From positions 4,402,001 to 4,466,000 of the forward strand of contig NZ_CP102486.1 of assembly GCF_026261605.1 (NCBI RefSeq): a stretch of 64,000 nucleotides of DNA, given 5' to 3'. Below are positions 7,051-16,119 of this stretch, piece by piece. The DNA is from Dechloromonas sp. A34 (GTDB taxonomy: Bacteria; Pseudomonadota; Gammaproteobacteria; Burkholderiales; Rhodocyclaceae). Within the stretch, counting starts at the first letter, position 1; each line of letters begins with the position of its first letter. Position numbers and translations under genes: made by a program. The notes below the pieces were generated by a model. That model worked only from the letters and a program-made list of their open reading frames with translations. It was not told the origin of the DNA and did no database searches.

Positions 7051-8130
7051 CTACTCCGCGGCTTCGGCCACCCGGCGGGCGCGGACGGCGGCGGCCAGCT
7101 GCTCGAGTACCGTCACACTGTCGTCCCAGCCGATGCAGGCATCGGTGACGCTCTGGCCGTAGGTCAGCTCCTTTTCCGGGGCGAGGTCCTGGCGGCCTTC
7201 GACGAGGTGGGATTCGACCATGACGCCGACGATGCGCTCTTCGCCGGCGGCCAGTTGGGCGGCGACGCTGTCGCTGACTTCCATCTGCAGCTTGTATTGC
7301 TTGCGGCTGTTGCCGTGCGAGAAATCGACCATCAGCCGGGCGGCGAGGCCGGCCTTGGCGATTTCGTTACAGGCGGCGTCAACGCTGGCCGGGTCGAAAT
7401 TGGGTTCCTTGCCGCCGCGCAGGATGACGTGGCAATCCTCGTTGCCCACGGTCGAGACGATGGCGGTATGACCGGTCTTGGTGACCGACAGGAAATGGTG
7501 CGGCGAATTGGCCGAGCGGATGGCATCGACCGCGATGCGCATATTGCCGTCGGTTCCGTTCTTGAAGCCGACCGGGCAGGAGAGGCCGGAGGCCAGTTCG
7601 CGATGGACCTGCGACTCGGTGGTGCGGGCGCCGATAGCGCCCCAGGCGATGAGGTCGGCGGTGTATTGCGGGGTGATGGTGTCGAGGAATTCGGTGGCGC
7701 AGGGCAGGTCGAGCTCGTTGATTTCGAGCAGAATGCGGCGGGCCAGGCGGATGCCTTCGTTGATGCGGAAGGTGTTGTCGAGGCGCGGATCGTTGATCAG
7801 GCCTTTCCAGCCGACCGTCGTGCGCGGTTTCTCGAAATAGACGCGCATCAGCACGACGAGATCGTCGGCATGCTTCTCGGCCTCCTTGGCCAGCTTTTTG
7901 GCGTAGTCGATGGCGAGGTCGTAATCATGGATCGAGCAGGGGCCAATCACCACCAGCAGGCGGTCATCGGCACCGTGCAGGATGCGGTGGATAGCCTGGC
8001 GGGCGGCGTAGGTTGTCTGCGCGGCGCGGTTGGATACCGGATATTCGCGGAAAACGTGGGCCGGCGGCACCAGTTCCTTGATCTCCTTGATGCGGATGTC
8101 GTCGGTATTCGGTTTGCTTTGCGGCGTCAT
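7051..8130 (-). CDS. aroG: 3-deoxy-7-phosphoheptulonate synthase (DAHP synthase, class I)
   Basis: A 359-residue class I (AroF/G/H) DAHP synthase, condensing phosphoenolpyruvate with erythrose 4-phosphate as the first step of aromatic amino acid synthesis. Recognisable segments are VIGPCSIHDYDLAIDYAKKL, RVYFEKPRTTVGWKGLIND, GARTTESQVHRELASGLSCP and VDFSHGNSRKQ. The metal ligands (Cys, His, Glu, Asp) lie in these blocks. The start at 8130 (MTPQSK) is preferred because the G-rich segment GGGGCAGG lies before it; a start at 8142 has no ribosome site. Which amino acid inhibits this isozyme cannot be told with confidence. Confidence 0.95.
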   Translation of the reverse strand: MTPQSKPNTDDIRIKEIKELVPPAHVFREYPVSNRAAQTTYAARQAIHRILHGADDRLLVVIGPCSIHDYDLAIDYAKKLAKEAEKHADDLVVLMRVYFEKPRTTVGWKGLINDPRLDNTFRINEGIRLARRILLEINELDLPCATEFLDTITPQYTADLIAWGAIGARTTESQVHRELASGLSCPVGFKNGTDGNMRIAVDAIRSANSPHHFLSVTKTGHTAIVSTVGNEDCHVILRGGKEPNFDPASVDAACNEIAKAGLAARLMVDFSHGNSRKQYKLQMEVSDSVAAQLAAGEERIVGVMVESHLVEGRQDLAPEKELTYGQSVTDACIGWDDSVTVLEQLAAAVRARRVAEAAE

Positions 8131-8302
8131 GGCCTGCCCCATTCAAAATTGCAGAAAGGCCAGCATTCTACCGGATGCACCTGGAAGATTTCGATCCCGC
8201 CCCCGGACCGAAAATTCCACCCGGGCTCCTCAAGGTGGGTGCGGCAGCGTGCGGTGCGCCGATCGCTTCAGCAAGCGCACACCACAGTGCAGCCGCTGCC
8301 GG

Positions 8303-9085
8303 CTACTTCGGCAGCTTTTCGTAAAGCCCGACCACCCCTTCCATTTCTTCGAGAATGCGTTCGCTGGTCGTCGCCACCGCGAGCAGCGCCCGCTTGTCGG
8401 CGCCGCTTTTCTGGCCCAGGGCATTTTCAAAGAAGAGCCACTGCTGCTTGACCAGTTCCAGACTATCCTTGATTTGCGGCGTGTTGACCGGTGCCGAGGC
8501 GAGTTCGAGCAGGGCATCGGCAAATTCCTGACGCGCCACACCCAGGCTGGCCAGGCTCTTGTCGTCGGTAACCCGCCAGGCACCGGCCTGGTAGAACTTG
8601 GCCATGCGTTGCGACAGCATGCGCTGGCGGCCGGAAACGTTGACCAGACGGCCGGCGGCCGTGCCGGAGCGTTTTTCGAGCAGCACCGTGCCCTGCTGGG
8701 CCGTGGCCAGCACCTCTTCGGATATGGCCAGCACCTTGCGGCCGTTGTCCGGCGACGGCGCGCTGCCGAGCAGCACGTCCTTGTAGGCGAGCCACGAGGT
8801 TTCCAGCTTCAGGTAAGTGCTCTTGATTTCCGGGGTCGGCGCGAAGTTTTTTAACTCGACCAGTTGGCGGTCGAAAGCTGCCACCGAACTGTCCAGCACT
8901 TTCTTGCTACGTTCGGTATCGATTTGCAGGCCAATCTGAAAGTACGCCTTGGCCATGCGTTGCGACAACATCCGTTGCCGCCCGGCCTTGTTGATCGCTG
9001 AATTAATATCGCTGATCTGGGCCAGCGCCTCGGTCCCGGCTAGAGCGAGGAAAAATGCGAGCAGTACGCTCGGAAGGTTTTTCAA
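8303..9085 (-). CDS. Periplasmic protein with two PilJ-type (type IV pili chemotaxis) sensor domains
   Basis: A 260-residue exported protein: signal peptide 1-22 (ending TEALA), then two tandem copies of the PilJ N-terminal sensor domain. The signature GRQRMLSQRMAK occurs exactly twice, near residues 35-46 and 152-163. In PilJ and NarX-like receptors this domain senses ligands in the periplasm ahead of a transmembrane signalling part. Here there is no second membrane helix and no output domain, so this may be a free periplasmic binding protein. It stands alone, with about 150 bases on either side, and is not near chemotaxis genes. Confidence 0.8.
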   Translation of the reverse strand: MKNLPSVLLAFFLALAGTEALAQISDINSAINKAGRQRMLSQRMAKAYFQIGLQIDTERSKKVLDSSVAAFDRQLVELKNFAPTPEIKSTYLKLETSWLAYKDVLLGSAPSPDNGRKVLAISEEVLATAQQGTVLLEKRSGTAAGRLVNVSGRQRMLSQRMAKFYQAGAWRVTDDKSLASLGVARQEFADALLELASAPVNTPQIKDSLELVKQQWLFFENALGQKSGADKRALLAVATTSERILEEMEGVVGLYEKLPK

Positions 9086-9236
9086 GGGGCCTCCGCTGAT
9101 GGCTTTTTCAAGCCCGGAGGATAGTCACTAGCACATGCGCAAAACCATGATGCGCATCAACAATGCAGGCGCATCGTCAAGCCGGGCGGGTTCGCGGACT
9201 GCACCGGGCAGGTGCGGCCAGAAACCCGCCGGGGAA

Positions 9237-9860
9237 TCAGGGCAGTTGCGTCAGATAGTTGGCGACGGCAACGATGTCGTCGTTCTTCAGGGGCGCCGTG
9301 GCGATGCTCATCAACTGGTTGTTGCGAATGCCGGTGCCGTCGCGATAGCGGGTGATCGAGGTTTGCAGGTAGGGCACTTTCTGTCCGGCCAGGCGCGGAA
9401 AGAGTTCGGCGCCACGTGCCTGCTCGCCATGACAGCGGACGCAGAGCTTGGTGAACAGCACCTTGCCCTGGGCCGCCTTGGCGGCATCGGCCTTGGACGG
9501 CGGCACCGGAATGCTGGAATAGTAGGCGGCAACCTGCAGGCGCTCGTCGTCCTTCAAGACCTTGATCAGGCCCTGCATGAACGGATCCTTGCGTTCGCCA
9601 GTGCCGAACTTGCGAATCTGCTCGAGAAGGTAGGCCGGGTTCTGGCCGGCCAGATTGGGCACTTCTGGCGTCTTGCTGATGCCGTCCTCGCCATGGCAGT
9701 TGGCGCAGAAGAAGGTCACTTTCTTGCCGCCATCGACCGCTGCTCGCAAGGCAACGGGATCGGCGGCGATGGCTTTCAACTTTTCCTGCAAAGCCGCCGG
9801 CGTCTGTGCAAGCAGCGAAGTGGAAACCAACAACCCAGCCAGGATCAGCAAACCACGCAT
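9237..9860 (-). CDS. Dihaem cytochrome c (c4 type)
   Basis: A 207-residue periplasmic cytochrome with a signal peptide (MRGLLILAGLLVSTSLLAQ) and two class I haem domains. Haem attachment sites are CANCHG and CVRCHG; candidate axial Met residues follow in DPFMQGL and NQLMSIA. Cytochrome c4 proteins carry electrons to terminal oxidases or denitrification enzymes. The start at 9860 is chosen because AGAAGGGG is seven bases upstream; a GTG immediately before gives a Met-Met start. The gene is monocistronic between the PilJ-like protein and tldD. Confidence 0.88.
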   Translation of the reverse strand: MRGLLILAGLLVSTSLLAQTPAALQEKLKAIAADPVALRAAVDGGKKVTFFCANCHGEDGISKTPEVPNLAGQNPAYLLEQIRKFGTGERKDPFMQGLIKVLKDDERLQVAAYYSSIPVPPSKADAAKAAQGKVLFTKLCVRCHGEQARGAELFPRLAGQKVPYLQTSITRYRDGTGIRNNQLMSIATAPLKNDDIVAVANYLTQLP

Positions 9861-9888
9861 CACAATACCCCTTCTCTAAGAGGTGACA

Positions 9889-11334
9889 TTATGCCGTCCC
9901 GCCTACCGTCAGTCCATCGATTCGCAAGGTCGGCTGGCCGACGCCGACCGGCACGCTCTGGCCATCCTTGCCGCAGGTGCCGACCCCGGGGTCGAGCTTG
10001 AGATCGTTGCCGATCATCGACACCCGGGTCATCGCATCGGGGCCGTTGCCGATCAGCGTCGCCCCCTTGATCGGGCGGGTGATCTTGCCGTCTTCGATCA
10101 GGTAGGCCTCGCTCATGGAGAAGACGAACTTGCCGCTGGTGATATCGACCTGGCCGCCGCCGAAATTGGCGGCATAAATGCCCTTCTTGACCGAGGCGAT
10201 TATTTCCTGCGGGTCGTGCTCGCCGGCCAGCATCATGGTGTTGGTCATGCGCGGAATCGGCAGGTGGGCGAAGGATTCGCGCCGTCCGTTGCCGGTCGGG
10301 GCGACGCCCATCAGGCGGGCGTTCAGGCTGTCCTGCATGTATCCCTTGAGAATGCCATCCTCGATCAGCACGGTGCGCTGGGTGGGATTGCCTTCGTCGT
10401 CGATGTTCAGGGAGCCGCGACGATCGGCGATGGTGCCGTCGTCGATCACCGTGACGCCCTTGGAGGCAACCCGTTGGCCGACGCGACCGCTGAAGGTCGA
10501 ACTGCCCTTGCGGTTGAAGTCGCCCTCCAGACCGTGGCCGACCGCTTCGTGGAGCAGGATGCCGGGCCAGCCGGAACCGAGGACGACCGTCATCTGGCCG
10601 GCCGGCGCCGCTTCGGCGTGGAGATTGGTGATCGCCTGATGGACGGCTTCCTTGGCGTAGCGTTGCAGGATTTCGTCGTCAAAATAGGCAAAATCGAAAC
10701 GGCCGCCGCCGCCTGCCCCGCCCTGCTCGCGCTTGCCGTTCTCCTCGACGATGACCGAAACCGAGCAGCGGACCAGCGGCCGGATATCGGCGGCCAGACG
10801 ACCATCGGAACCGGCGACCAGGATCACTTCGTATTCGCCGGCCAGCGAGGCCATGACCTGGATCACCCGGGGGTCGAGGGCGCGCGCGAAGCCTTCGAGG
10901 CGTTCGAGCAATTTGACCTTGGCCTCGGCCGGCAGCGAGGCGATCGGATCGTGCGGCAGGTAGAGCTGGCGGGCCGCCGCGCCGTGCTTGAGGTGCGGCA
11001 GCTTGCCGCTCTGCCCGGCGGCGGCGATGGCGCGGACAGCGGTCGCGGCATCGCTCAGGGCGCGCGAGCTGATGTCGTCGGAATAGGCGAAGGCGGTCTT
11101 TTCGCCGGAGATGGCGCGGACGCCGACTCCCTGGTCGATATTGAAGCTGCCCGACTTGACGATGCCTTCGTCGAGGCTCCAGGCCTCGGAACGCGAATAC
11201 TGAAAATAGAGGTCGGAGTAGTCGACCTGATGGGTCAGGATCTGGCCGAAAGTCCGCGTCAGGTCGCCTTCGGTCAGCGAGAAGGGGGCGAGCAACAGGG
11301 ATTCGGCTTGCGCCAGGGCGCTGTTTGGCTTCAT
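9889..11334 (-). CDS. tldD: Metalloprotease TldD
   Basis: A 481-residue TldD protein, the usual length. The zinc motif [11 protein letters not shown] (HExxxH) sits near residue 260, and the N-terminal half carries the typical [21 protein letters not shown] and [19 protein letters not shown]. TldD forms a cytoplasmic heterodimer with TldE/PmbA that degrades unfolded peptides and matures some RiPPs; no tldE is in this window. The start at 11334 has GGAG just upstream; an upstream extension to 11418 would overlap the nitrilase gene. It follows that gene by ten bases and is likely cotranscribed with it and yhdP, an order common in proteobacteria. Confidence 0.95.
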   Translation of the reverse strand: MKPNSALAQAESLLLAPFSLTEGDLTRTFGQILTHQVDYSDLYFQYSRSEAWSLDEGIVKSGSFNIDQGVGVRAISGEKTAFAYSDDISSRALSDAATAVRAIAAAGQSGKLPHLKHGAAARQLYLPHDPIASLPAEAKVKLLERLEGFARALDPRVIQVMASLAGEYEVILVAGSDGRLAADIRPLVRCSVSVIVEENGKREQGGAGGGGRFDFAYFDDEILQRYAKEAVHQAITNLHAEAAPAGQMTVVLGSGWPGILLHEAVGHGLEGDFNRKGSSTFSGRVGQRVASKGVTVIDDGTIADRRGSLNIDDEGNPTQRTVLIEDGILKGYMQDSLNARLMGVAPTGNGRRESFAHLPIPRMTNTMMLAGEHDPQEIIASVKKGIYAANFGGGQVDITSGKFVFSMSEAYLIEDGKITRPIKGATLIGNGPDAMTRVSMIGNDLKLDPGVGTCGKDGQSVPVGVGQPTLRIDGLTVGGTA

Positions 11335-11344
11335 TGAAACTCCG

Positions 11345-12154
11345 TCAGAGAATGCGGTGGGCGAGCGCCGGCAGGCTCTCGCGGATTTCGGCGATACGGG
11401 CGTGGTCGAGGTCGGCAATCACCACGCCGGGCCCCTTCATCTTGCGGTCGAGGATTTCGCCCCAGGGGTCGACGATCATGCTGTTGCCGTGGGTCACCCG
11501 ACCACTTTCATGGCGCCCTCCTTGTCCGACCGCCAGCAGATAGCATTGGTTCTCGATGGCCCGGGCGCGGAGCAGGATTTCCCAGTGGGCGCGGCCAGTG
11601 GTATCGGTGAAGGCGGCCGGCACCAGGATCAGGTCGACCGGTGACAGCGCCCGATAGAGCTCGGGAAAGCGCAGGTCGTAACAGATCGACAGGGCGATCC
11701 GGCCAAAGGGCGTATCGACAGCAATCGGGGTGTCGCCGGGCTCGATGAAAGCCGCTTCGTTATAGGACTCCTCGCCCTTCTTGAAACCGAAGAGATGGAT
11801 CTTGTCATAGCGCGCCACACAGTCCCCACCGTCGTTGAAGACCAGGCAGCTGTTGCGCATCTGGTGCGGCTGCGGCGCGGTCAACGGGATGGAACCGGCA
11901 ATGATCCACAGATCGTGACGCGCGGCCGTGGCCGCCAGCCAGTCCTGGATCGGACCGTTGCCATAAGCCTCGCGCGCCCGGACCCGGTCGGCATCGGTGG
12001 CGCCGATGACCGGGAAGTACTCCGGCAGGACGACGAGTTGCGCCCCCTGCGCCACGGCGTCTTCGACCAATTGGCCGGCCTGCTCCAAGTTGTCCGCGAC
12101 GCGGGGTCCCGAGACCATTTGCAGGGCGGCGATGCGACAGTTCTGCTTGCTCAA
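11345..12154 (-). CDS. Carbon-nitrogen hydrolase (Nit1/deaminated glutathione amidase type)
   Basis: A 269-residue nitrilase-superfamily amidase. The catalytic triad is visible: Glu in [12 protein letters not shown], Lys in [10 protein letters not shown] and Cys in [13 protein letters not shown]. The FGF...[12 protein letters not shown] stretch is typical of the Nit1/YbeM group, which repairs deaminated glutathione, so that role is likely though not certain. It overlaps the end of yhdP by four bases and precedes tldD by ten. No signal peptide is seen, so it acts in the cytoplasm. Confidence 0.9.
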   Translation of the reverse strand: MSKQNCRIAALQMVSGPRVADNLEQAGQLVEDAVAQGAQLVVLPEYFPVIGATDADRVRAREAYGNGPIQDWLAATAARHDLWIIAGSIPLTAPQPHQMRNSCLVFNDGGDCVARYDKIHLFGFKKGEESYNEAAFIEPGDTPIAVDTPFGRIALSICYDLRFPELYRALSPVDLILVPAAFTDTTGRAHWEILLRARAIENQCYLLAVGQGGRHESGRVTHGNSMIVDPWGEILDRKMKGPGVVIADLDHARIAEIRESLPALAHRIL

Positions 12155-15100
12155 GGTTTGCCTCCTTCTTGCGGCACGGGTTTGGGTTCCTCGGCCTGTC
12201 CGGCCTTGTCGACCAGCGGGTCGCTCCAGGTTCCGGTCACATGATAGCGGTAGGCGAACAGGCGGTTGAGCGGATTTTGCATGACGGTATTGGCGAGCAG
12301 GGTCGCGGCACCGACCAGCGGATTGATAATTGCGACACCGACCGCAGCGGCATTGCCGATCTCCGGCCGCACCAGAACCTGCAGGTCCTGGGTTTCGGCC
12401 TTGAGATCGGTTTCACCCTGCATTTCGATGTGGGCGGCCGGCCCCCGGATGCGTAGCGGCTCAGCCGTCCGCATCACGCCCTTGTTTACCGTCAGCTTGC
12501 CGTCGATGCTGTCAAAAGCCAGGCCGTCGCTGAAGATGTCGCGAAAATCGAGGGTTAGCCGGCGGGGCAGGGATTGCAGCGAAATCAGCCCAAGCAGCTT
12601 GCCGACCCCGGGCTCCAGTTTGTTGAACTGCCCCTTCTCGGCATTGACGGTCAACTGACCGCTGAGCGAGGGGTAATCGAGACCGGTCAGCGGACCGTTC
12701 CACTGCAGATCGCCGCTCAGTTTCGCCGAGCCGCGACGCACCGCATCGACGTAACCAAGACGTTCGAGCAACTTGCCGACATCCTTGGCGGTCAGTTCGA
12801 AATCCAGACGTGTCTGGTGCTTGCCGGTATTGATCCAGGTCGCCTTGCCTTTCAGCAGACCATCGGGGTTTTGCAGGTTCAGCAGATCGAGCCGCCAGGC
12901 GCCGCGGTCGTTGCGCGCCTTCAGTTCCAGCTTGCCCAGTGCCTTGTCGCCGACATGGAAATCATCGACCACCAGGCTCATGCCGGGCAGCGCGTTGATC
13001 AGCGTCGTGCTGCCCTCGCCGGCTTCAGCCGCCGGGCGGACGACCAGCCGCTTGAAATGCCCCTCAAGCCAACCGTCGCCAGCGCTGCTCCAGAACAACT
13101 CGCCGATCGCTTCGCGGGTATTCAGGCCGATTTGCCAGCCGTTGTCGCGCGGCCGCAGACTGGTATCCACCTGGTTGTAGTCGCGTCCCATCAGATGCAG
13201 TTGCGGGGTCTTCAGGGTGACCAGCCCGAGGACCAGACTACTACTGGCACTGCCAGTGCCGTTCGACTCTTCCGGCAGAAAGTTCTTCCAGGCATCGGCG
13301 TCGATGCGCGGGGTGGACACCCGTACTGCCAGTCCCTTCTCCGGCAGGCGCGGCTCGGCGTCGCCGACTGCGATCACGCCGCGCTCCCATTGCTCCTGGC
13401 GGCGAACGACCACGCCCTGGGCAACCTTGCCGAGGGTGATCCGGTACTGCTCGCGCGTCGCGTCGGGCGTCGAGCGCTCGATGCGCAGCGCCAGCGGCGT
13501 CGTCGCGTTCTTGTTCAAGGGTTCGGGCAAGGGCGAACTGATCCCGAGCAGGTCCGACTCGATGACGATCTCGGCATTGCGCTTGCGGATGTTGATGTCG
13601 GCCTTCCAGGCCGCACTGCCGGACAGGTGATTGATCAGCGGCCAGCCGAAGTGACTGCTCACACTGGCAATGTTGGCCGTGCCACTGGCCAGCACCGCCA
13701 CCTTGTCGCCAACATTGCGGACCTGGACCTTGAGCGGACCGCCAAAGGCCTTGCCGGTGATGTCCTGGGCCGAAACGGTGTTTTCGGTCAGCAGCAGGCG
13801 GCCATTGACCTGGATCAGCGGCGGCAGCGCCGCCACCGGCTGCAGCTGGTTGTTCTGAAAACGATAGTCGCCACGCACCTTGGTGTCGAAGGCATGACGC
13901 AACGGAATGTCGAGTTCGAGATCGAGCCGCCCGTTGCCGACGGCGGTCATGCCGTCGGTGAAGCGATCGATCGAATCGGCGACCGGGCTCTGCTCGATGA
14001 AGCGGAAGAACTCGCTGGTCGGCCCCTGCGCCAGGCCACGGACGAGCAGCATTTCCTCATGCGATTCGAAATCGGGGATGTCGACGGTCACCGCCGACAG
14101 CTTGGTCCCGAAAATGGTGCCGGCGCTGGCGGCGATCTTCATGCCGATACCGAAGGTCATGTCGGCGCTGATGTTCTCGATGACCGGCCAGCCCGGCACG
14201 TAGTCGACCTTGGCGTCGGCCGCCTTGGCGGTGACGATGAATTTGCCGCTCTTGCCGTCGCGGAAAGGAAAATCCTGCAAATTACCCTTCAGGATCAGCT
14301 TGCCGTCATAGCCACGGCCGGCGACCAGACCACGCTTCAGCCAGGCGCGTGCCTCGGCATTGACGGCATGCGGCATATAACGCCAGACGGCGCGGGCGTC
14401 GGCCCGCTCGACACTAGCCAGGAGATCGATCTCGCCCGGCCCGGAGCCCGTGAAGCGATAGGTTCCGCGCGCCGAACCGGCGGCATCGGGGCCGGCGAAT
14501 TCGAGTCTTTCCAGCTTGATGTCGATGCCGGAGGCGGCGGTTTTCCAGCTCGCCTTGGCCTTCAGCGCATCGAGCGCGATATCCGGCTCGGGAAAGACAG
14601 CAGGCAGTGCCAGCCCAGAGGCGCCGGCATCGAGCGTCAGGTCGCCACCTTTCTCGGTCAGGTCGACATAGCCGGAAAGCCCGCTGGCACCAGGAAAATA
14701 GCCTCCGGGGAGGATGCCCATCTGGTCGAAGCGAGCCTTCAGCGAATAACGCGTCAGGGCTTCCGCCTCCCCCGCCCAACTCGCCCGCAGTTCGGCAATC
14801 CGGCCCTGCGGCTGATGTTTCTGCAATAGTTCCCGGCTGCGCGGATCGAGCGGCACATACGCCGCCAGACTGCCGAGAGCACCGAGATCGACGAAGCTGG
14901 CGCTGGCACTGCCCTTGACTTCGGCAGTCTGTGGATGCCGTCGCCAATCGACCTGAAAATCGCTGGGCGCGACACGGACGCCCTGCTCCGTCAGCAATTC
15001 GAGTTTGCGCCCGGCGACCATCCACTCGCCCGGCTTGTAACGCCCCTCGAGGCGACCGCGCAGACTGGCCAGGTCGAGTTCGGGCAGTTTCGGTCCGAGT

Positions 15101-16017
15101 CGGATACGCAGTTCTTCGAGCGCCACGTCGGCCGTCAGTTCGCCGCCGCCTTCCTTGAGGTCACCCCAGATGCGCAGCGCTCCCCGCCCTTCCGGCAGAT
15201 GCACCGGGTAATCGACCCACTTGCGCCAGCCCGCCAGGTCGGCGTAGTCGAGCTGAACGAATATCTTGCCGGCCAGGCTGTCGAGCGCTTCGCCGAGATC
15301 GCCCCGCACTTCGCCCCGAATATCGACACGCGCCGCCAGCTCGGCCGGCGGCGCCGCCGACAAACCGAAGCGATGCCGCCGCCCGCTGTTGTCGAGGCCG
15401 AACTGCAAATCTTCGAGCACCAGCGGCGGAGCCTGGCGCAGTTTGTCTTCCCAGACGATGGTGGCGTTGCGGATGCGGATGCGCTGCTGTTCGAGCGCCC
15501 ACTCGGCGAAAGCGGGATCTCTCTCGCCTGCCGTATCGACCCCGGCCACTGTGATCTTGCCACTGGTATCGCGCCGCACATGCAGCACCGGCTGATCGAA
15601 GGCGAGCAGCGACAGCATCAGGCGACCGCGCCACAGGCTCTGCCAGGACAGCACGCTCTCCACCCGCTCCAGCGAAAAAGCCGGCGCCCCCTGGCGATCG
15701 AAGATCTGGACGGCATCGAGCACGAGATCCGGATTGAGCCCCTGCCAGCGAGCCGTGACCTTGCCGATCTTGACCGTCTGGCCGACGGCGCGGCTCGCCG
15801 CCTGCTCGATCTCGGCCTGGTAGTCGCCGACCCGGGGCAGCACGCCATAACGCAGGACCAGGACGAGCACGGCAAAAGCCAGCCAGGCGGCAAAAACCCC
15901 CCAGCCCAACAGGCGCAGGCCGCGGCTGACGAAGGGCCGGGCCAGAATCGGCCACAGCCAGTGCAGCCGGTAGTACAGCGCGCTACGGATGACCGCGCGG
16001 TCCAGCGGCTCAGTCAC
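12151..16017 (-). CDS. yhdP: YhdP family AsmA-like membrane-anchored protein
   Basis: A 1288-residue protein with one N-terminal transmembrane helix (about residues 33-57) and a very long repetitive beta-rich periplasmic body, matching YhdP (DUF3971 and AsmA_2 regions). YhdP-type proteins are thought to form bridges that carry phospholipids to the outer membrane. The C-terminal part has LRIRGPAAHIEMQGETDLKA and ends with a short tail rich in Pro, Glu and Lys. The start is a GTG at 16017 with no strong ribosome site, so the exact start is uncertain. It is divergent from glnE across about 100 bases and leads the yhdP-nitrilase-tldD operon. Confidence 0.92.
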   Translation of the reverse strand: MTEPLDRAVIRSALYYRLHWLWPILARPFVSRGLRLLGWGVFAAWLAFAVLVLVLRYGVLPRVGDYQAEIEQAASRAVGQTVKIGKVTARWQGLNPDLVLDAVQIFDRQGAPAFSLERVESVLSWQSLWRGRLMLSLLAFDQPVLHVRRDTSGKITVAGVDTAGERDPAFAEWALEQQRIRIRNATIVWEDKLRQAPPLVLEDLQFGLDNSGRRHRFGLSAAPPAELAARVDIRGEVRGDLGEALDSLAGKIFVQLDYADLAGWRKWVDYPVHLPEGRGALRIWGDLKEGGGELTADVALEELRIRLGPKLPELDLASLRGRLEGRYKPGEWMVAGRKLELLTEQGVRVAPSDFQVDWRRHPQTAEVKGSASASFVDLGALGSLAAYVPLDPRSRELLQKHQPQGRIAELRASWAGEAEALTRYSLKARFDQMGILPGGYFPGASGLSGYVDLTEKGGDLTLDAGASGLALPAVFPEPDIALDALKAKASWKTAASGIDIKLERLEFAGPDAAGSARGTYRFTGSGPGEIDLLASVERADARAVWRYMPHAVNAEARAWLKRGLVAGRGYDGKLILKGNLQDFPFRDGKSGKFIVTAKAADAKVDYVPGWPVIENISADMTFGIGMKIAASAGTIFGTKLSAVTVDIPDFESHEEMLLVRGLAQGPTSEFFRFIEQSPVADSIDRFTDGMTAVGNGRLDLELDIPLRHAFDTKVRGDYRFQNNQLQPVAALPPLIQVNGRLLLTENTVSAQDITGKAFGGPLKVQVRNVGDKVAVLASGTANIASVSSHFGWPLINHLSGSAAWKADINIRKRNAEIVIESDLLGISSPLPEPLNKNATTPLALRIERSTPDATREQYRITLGKVAQGVVVRRQEQWERGVIAVGDAEPRLPEKGLAVRVSTPRIDADAWKNFLPEESNGTGSASSSLVLGLVTLKTPQLHLMGRDYNQVDTSLRPRDNGWQIGLNTREAIGELFWSSAGDGWLEGHFKRLVVRPAAEAGEGSTTLINALPGMSLVVDDFHVGDKALGKLELKARNDRGAWRLDLLNLQNPDGLLKGKATWINTGKHQTRLDFELTAKDVGKLLERLGYVDAVRRGSAKLSGDLQWNGPLTGLDYPSLSGQLTVNAEKGQFNKLEPGVGKLLGLISLQSLPRRLTLDFRDIFSDGLAFDSIDGKLTVNKGVMRTAEPLRIRGPAAHIEMQGETDLKAETQDLQVLVRPEIGNAAAVGVAIINPLVGAATLLANTVMQNPLNRLFAYRYHVTGTWSDPLVDKAGQAEEPKPVPQEGGKP

Positions 16018-16119
16018 CGGTCAAACCATTTTGCAAAAGGGGGGGAGAGATCACTACAATCAAAAGCTCGCCAAAACCGGCATTCTATCCTTTTCGGCCT
16101 TTATGCCGACCAAGCAATC

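Noticed and set aside
12574..14829. A 751-codon plus-strand open frame opposite yhdP
   Set aside because: Its codon content is that of an antisense shadow (rich in Arg, Gln, Ala, Gly), it has no ribosome site or recognisable domain, and the minus strand encodes a full YhdP.
14935..16119. Upstream extension of the glnE reading frame by about 395 codons
   Set aside because: The extension lies wholly antisense to yhdP, and GlnE homology starts at the ATG at 16120; open high-GC frames explain it.
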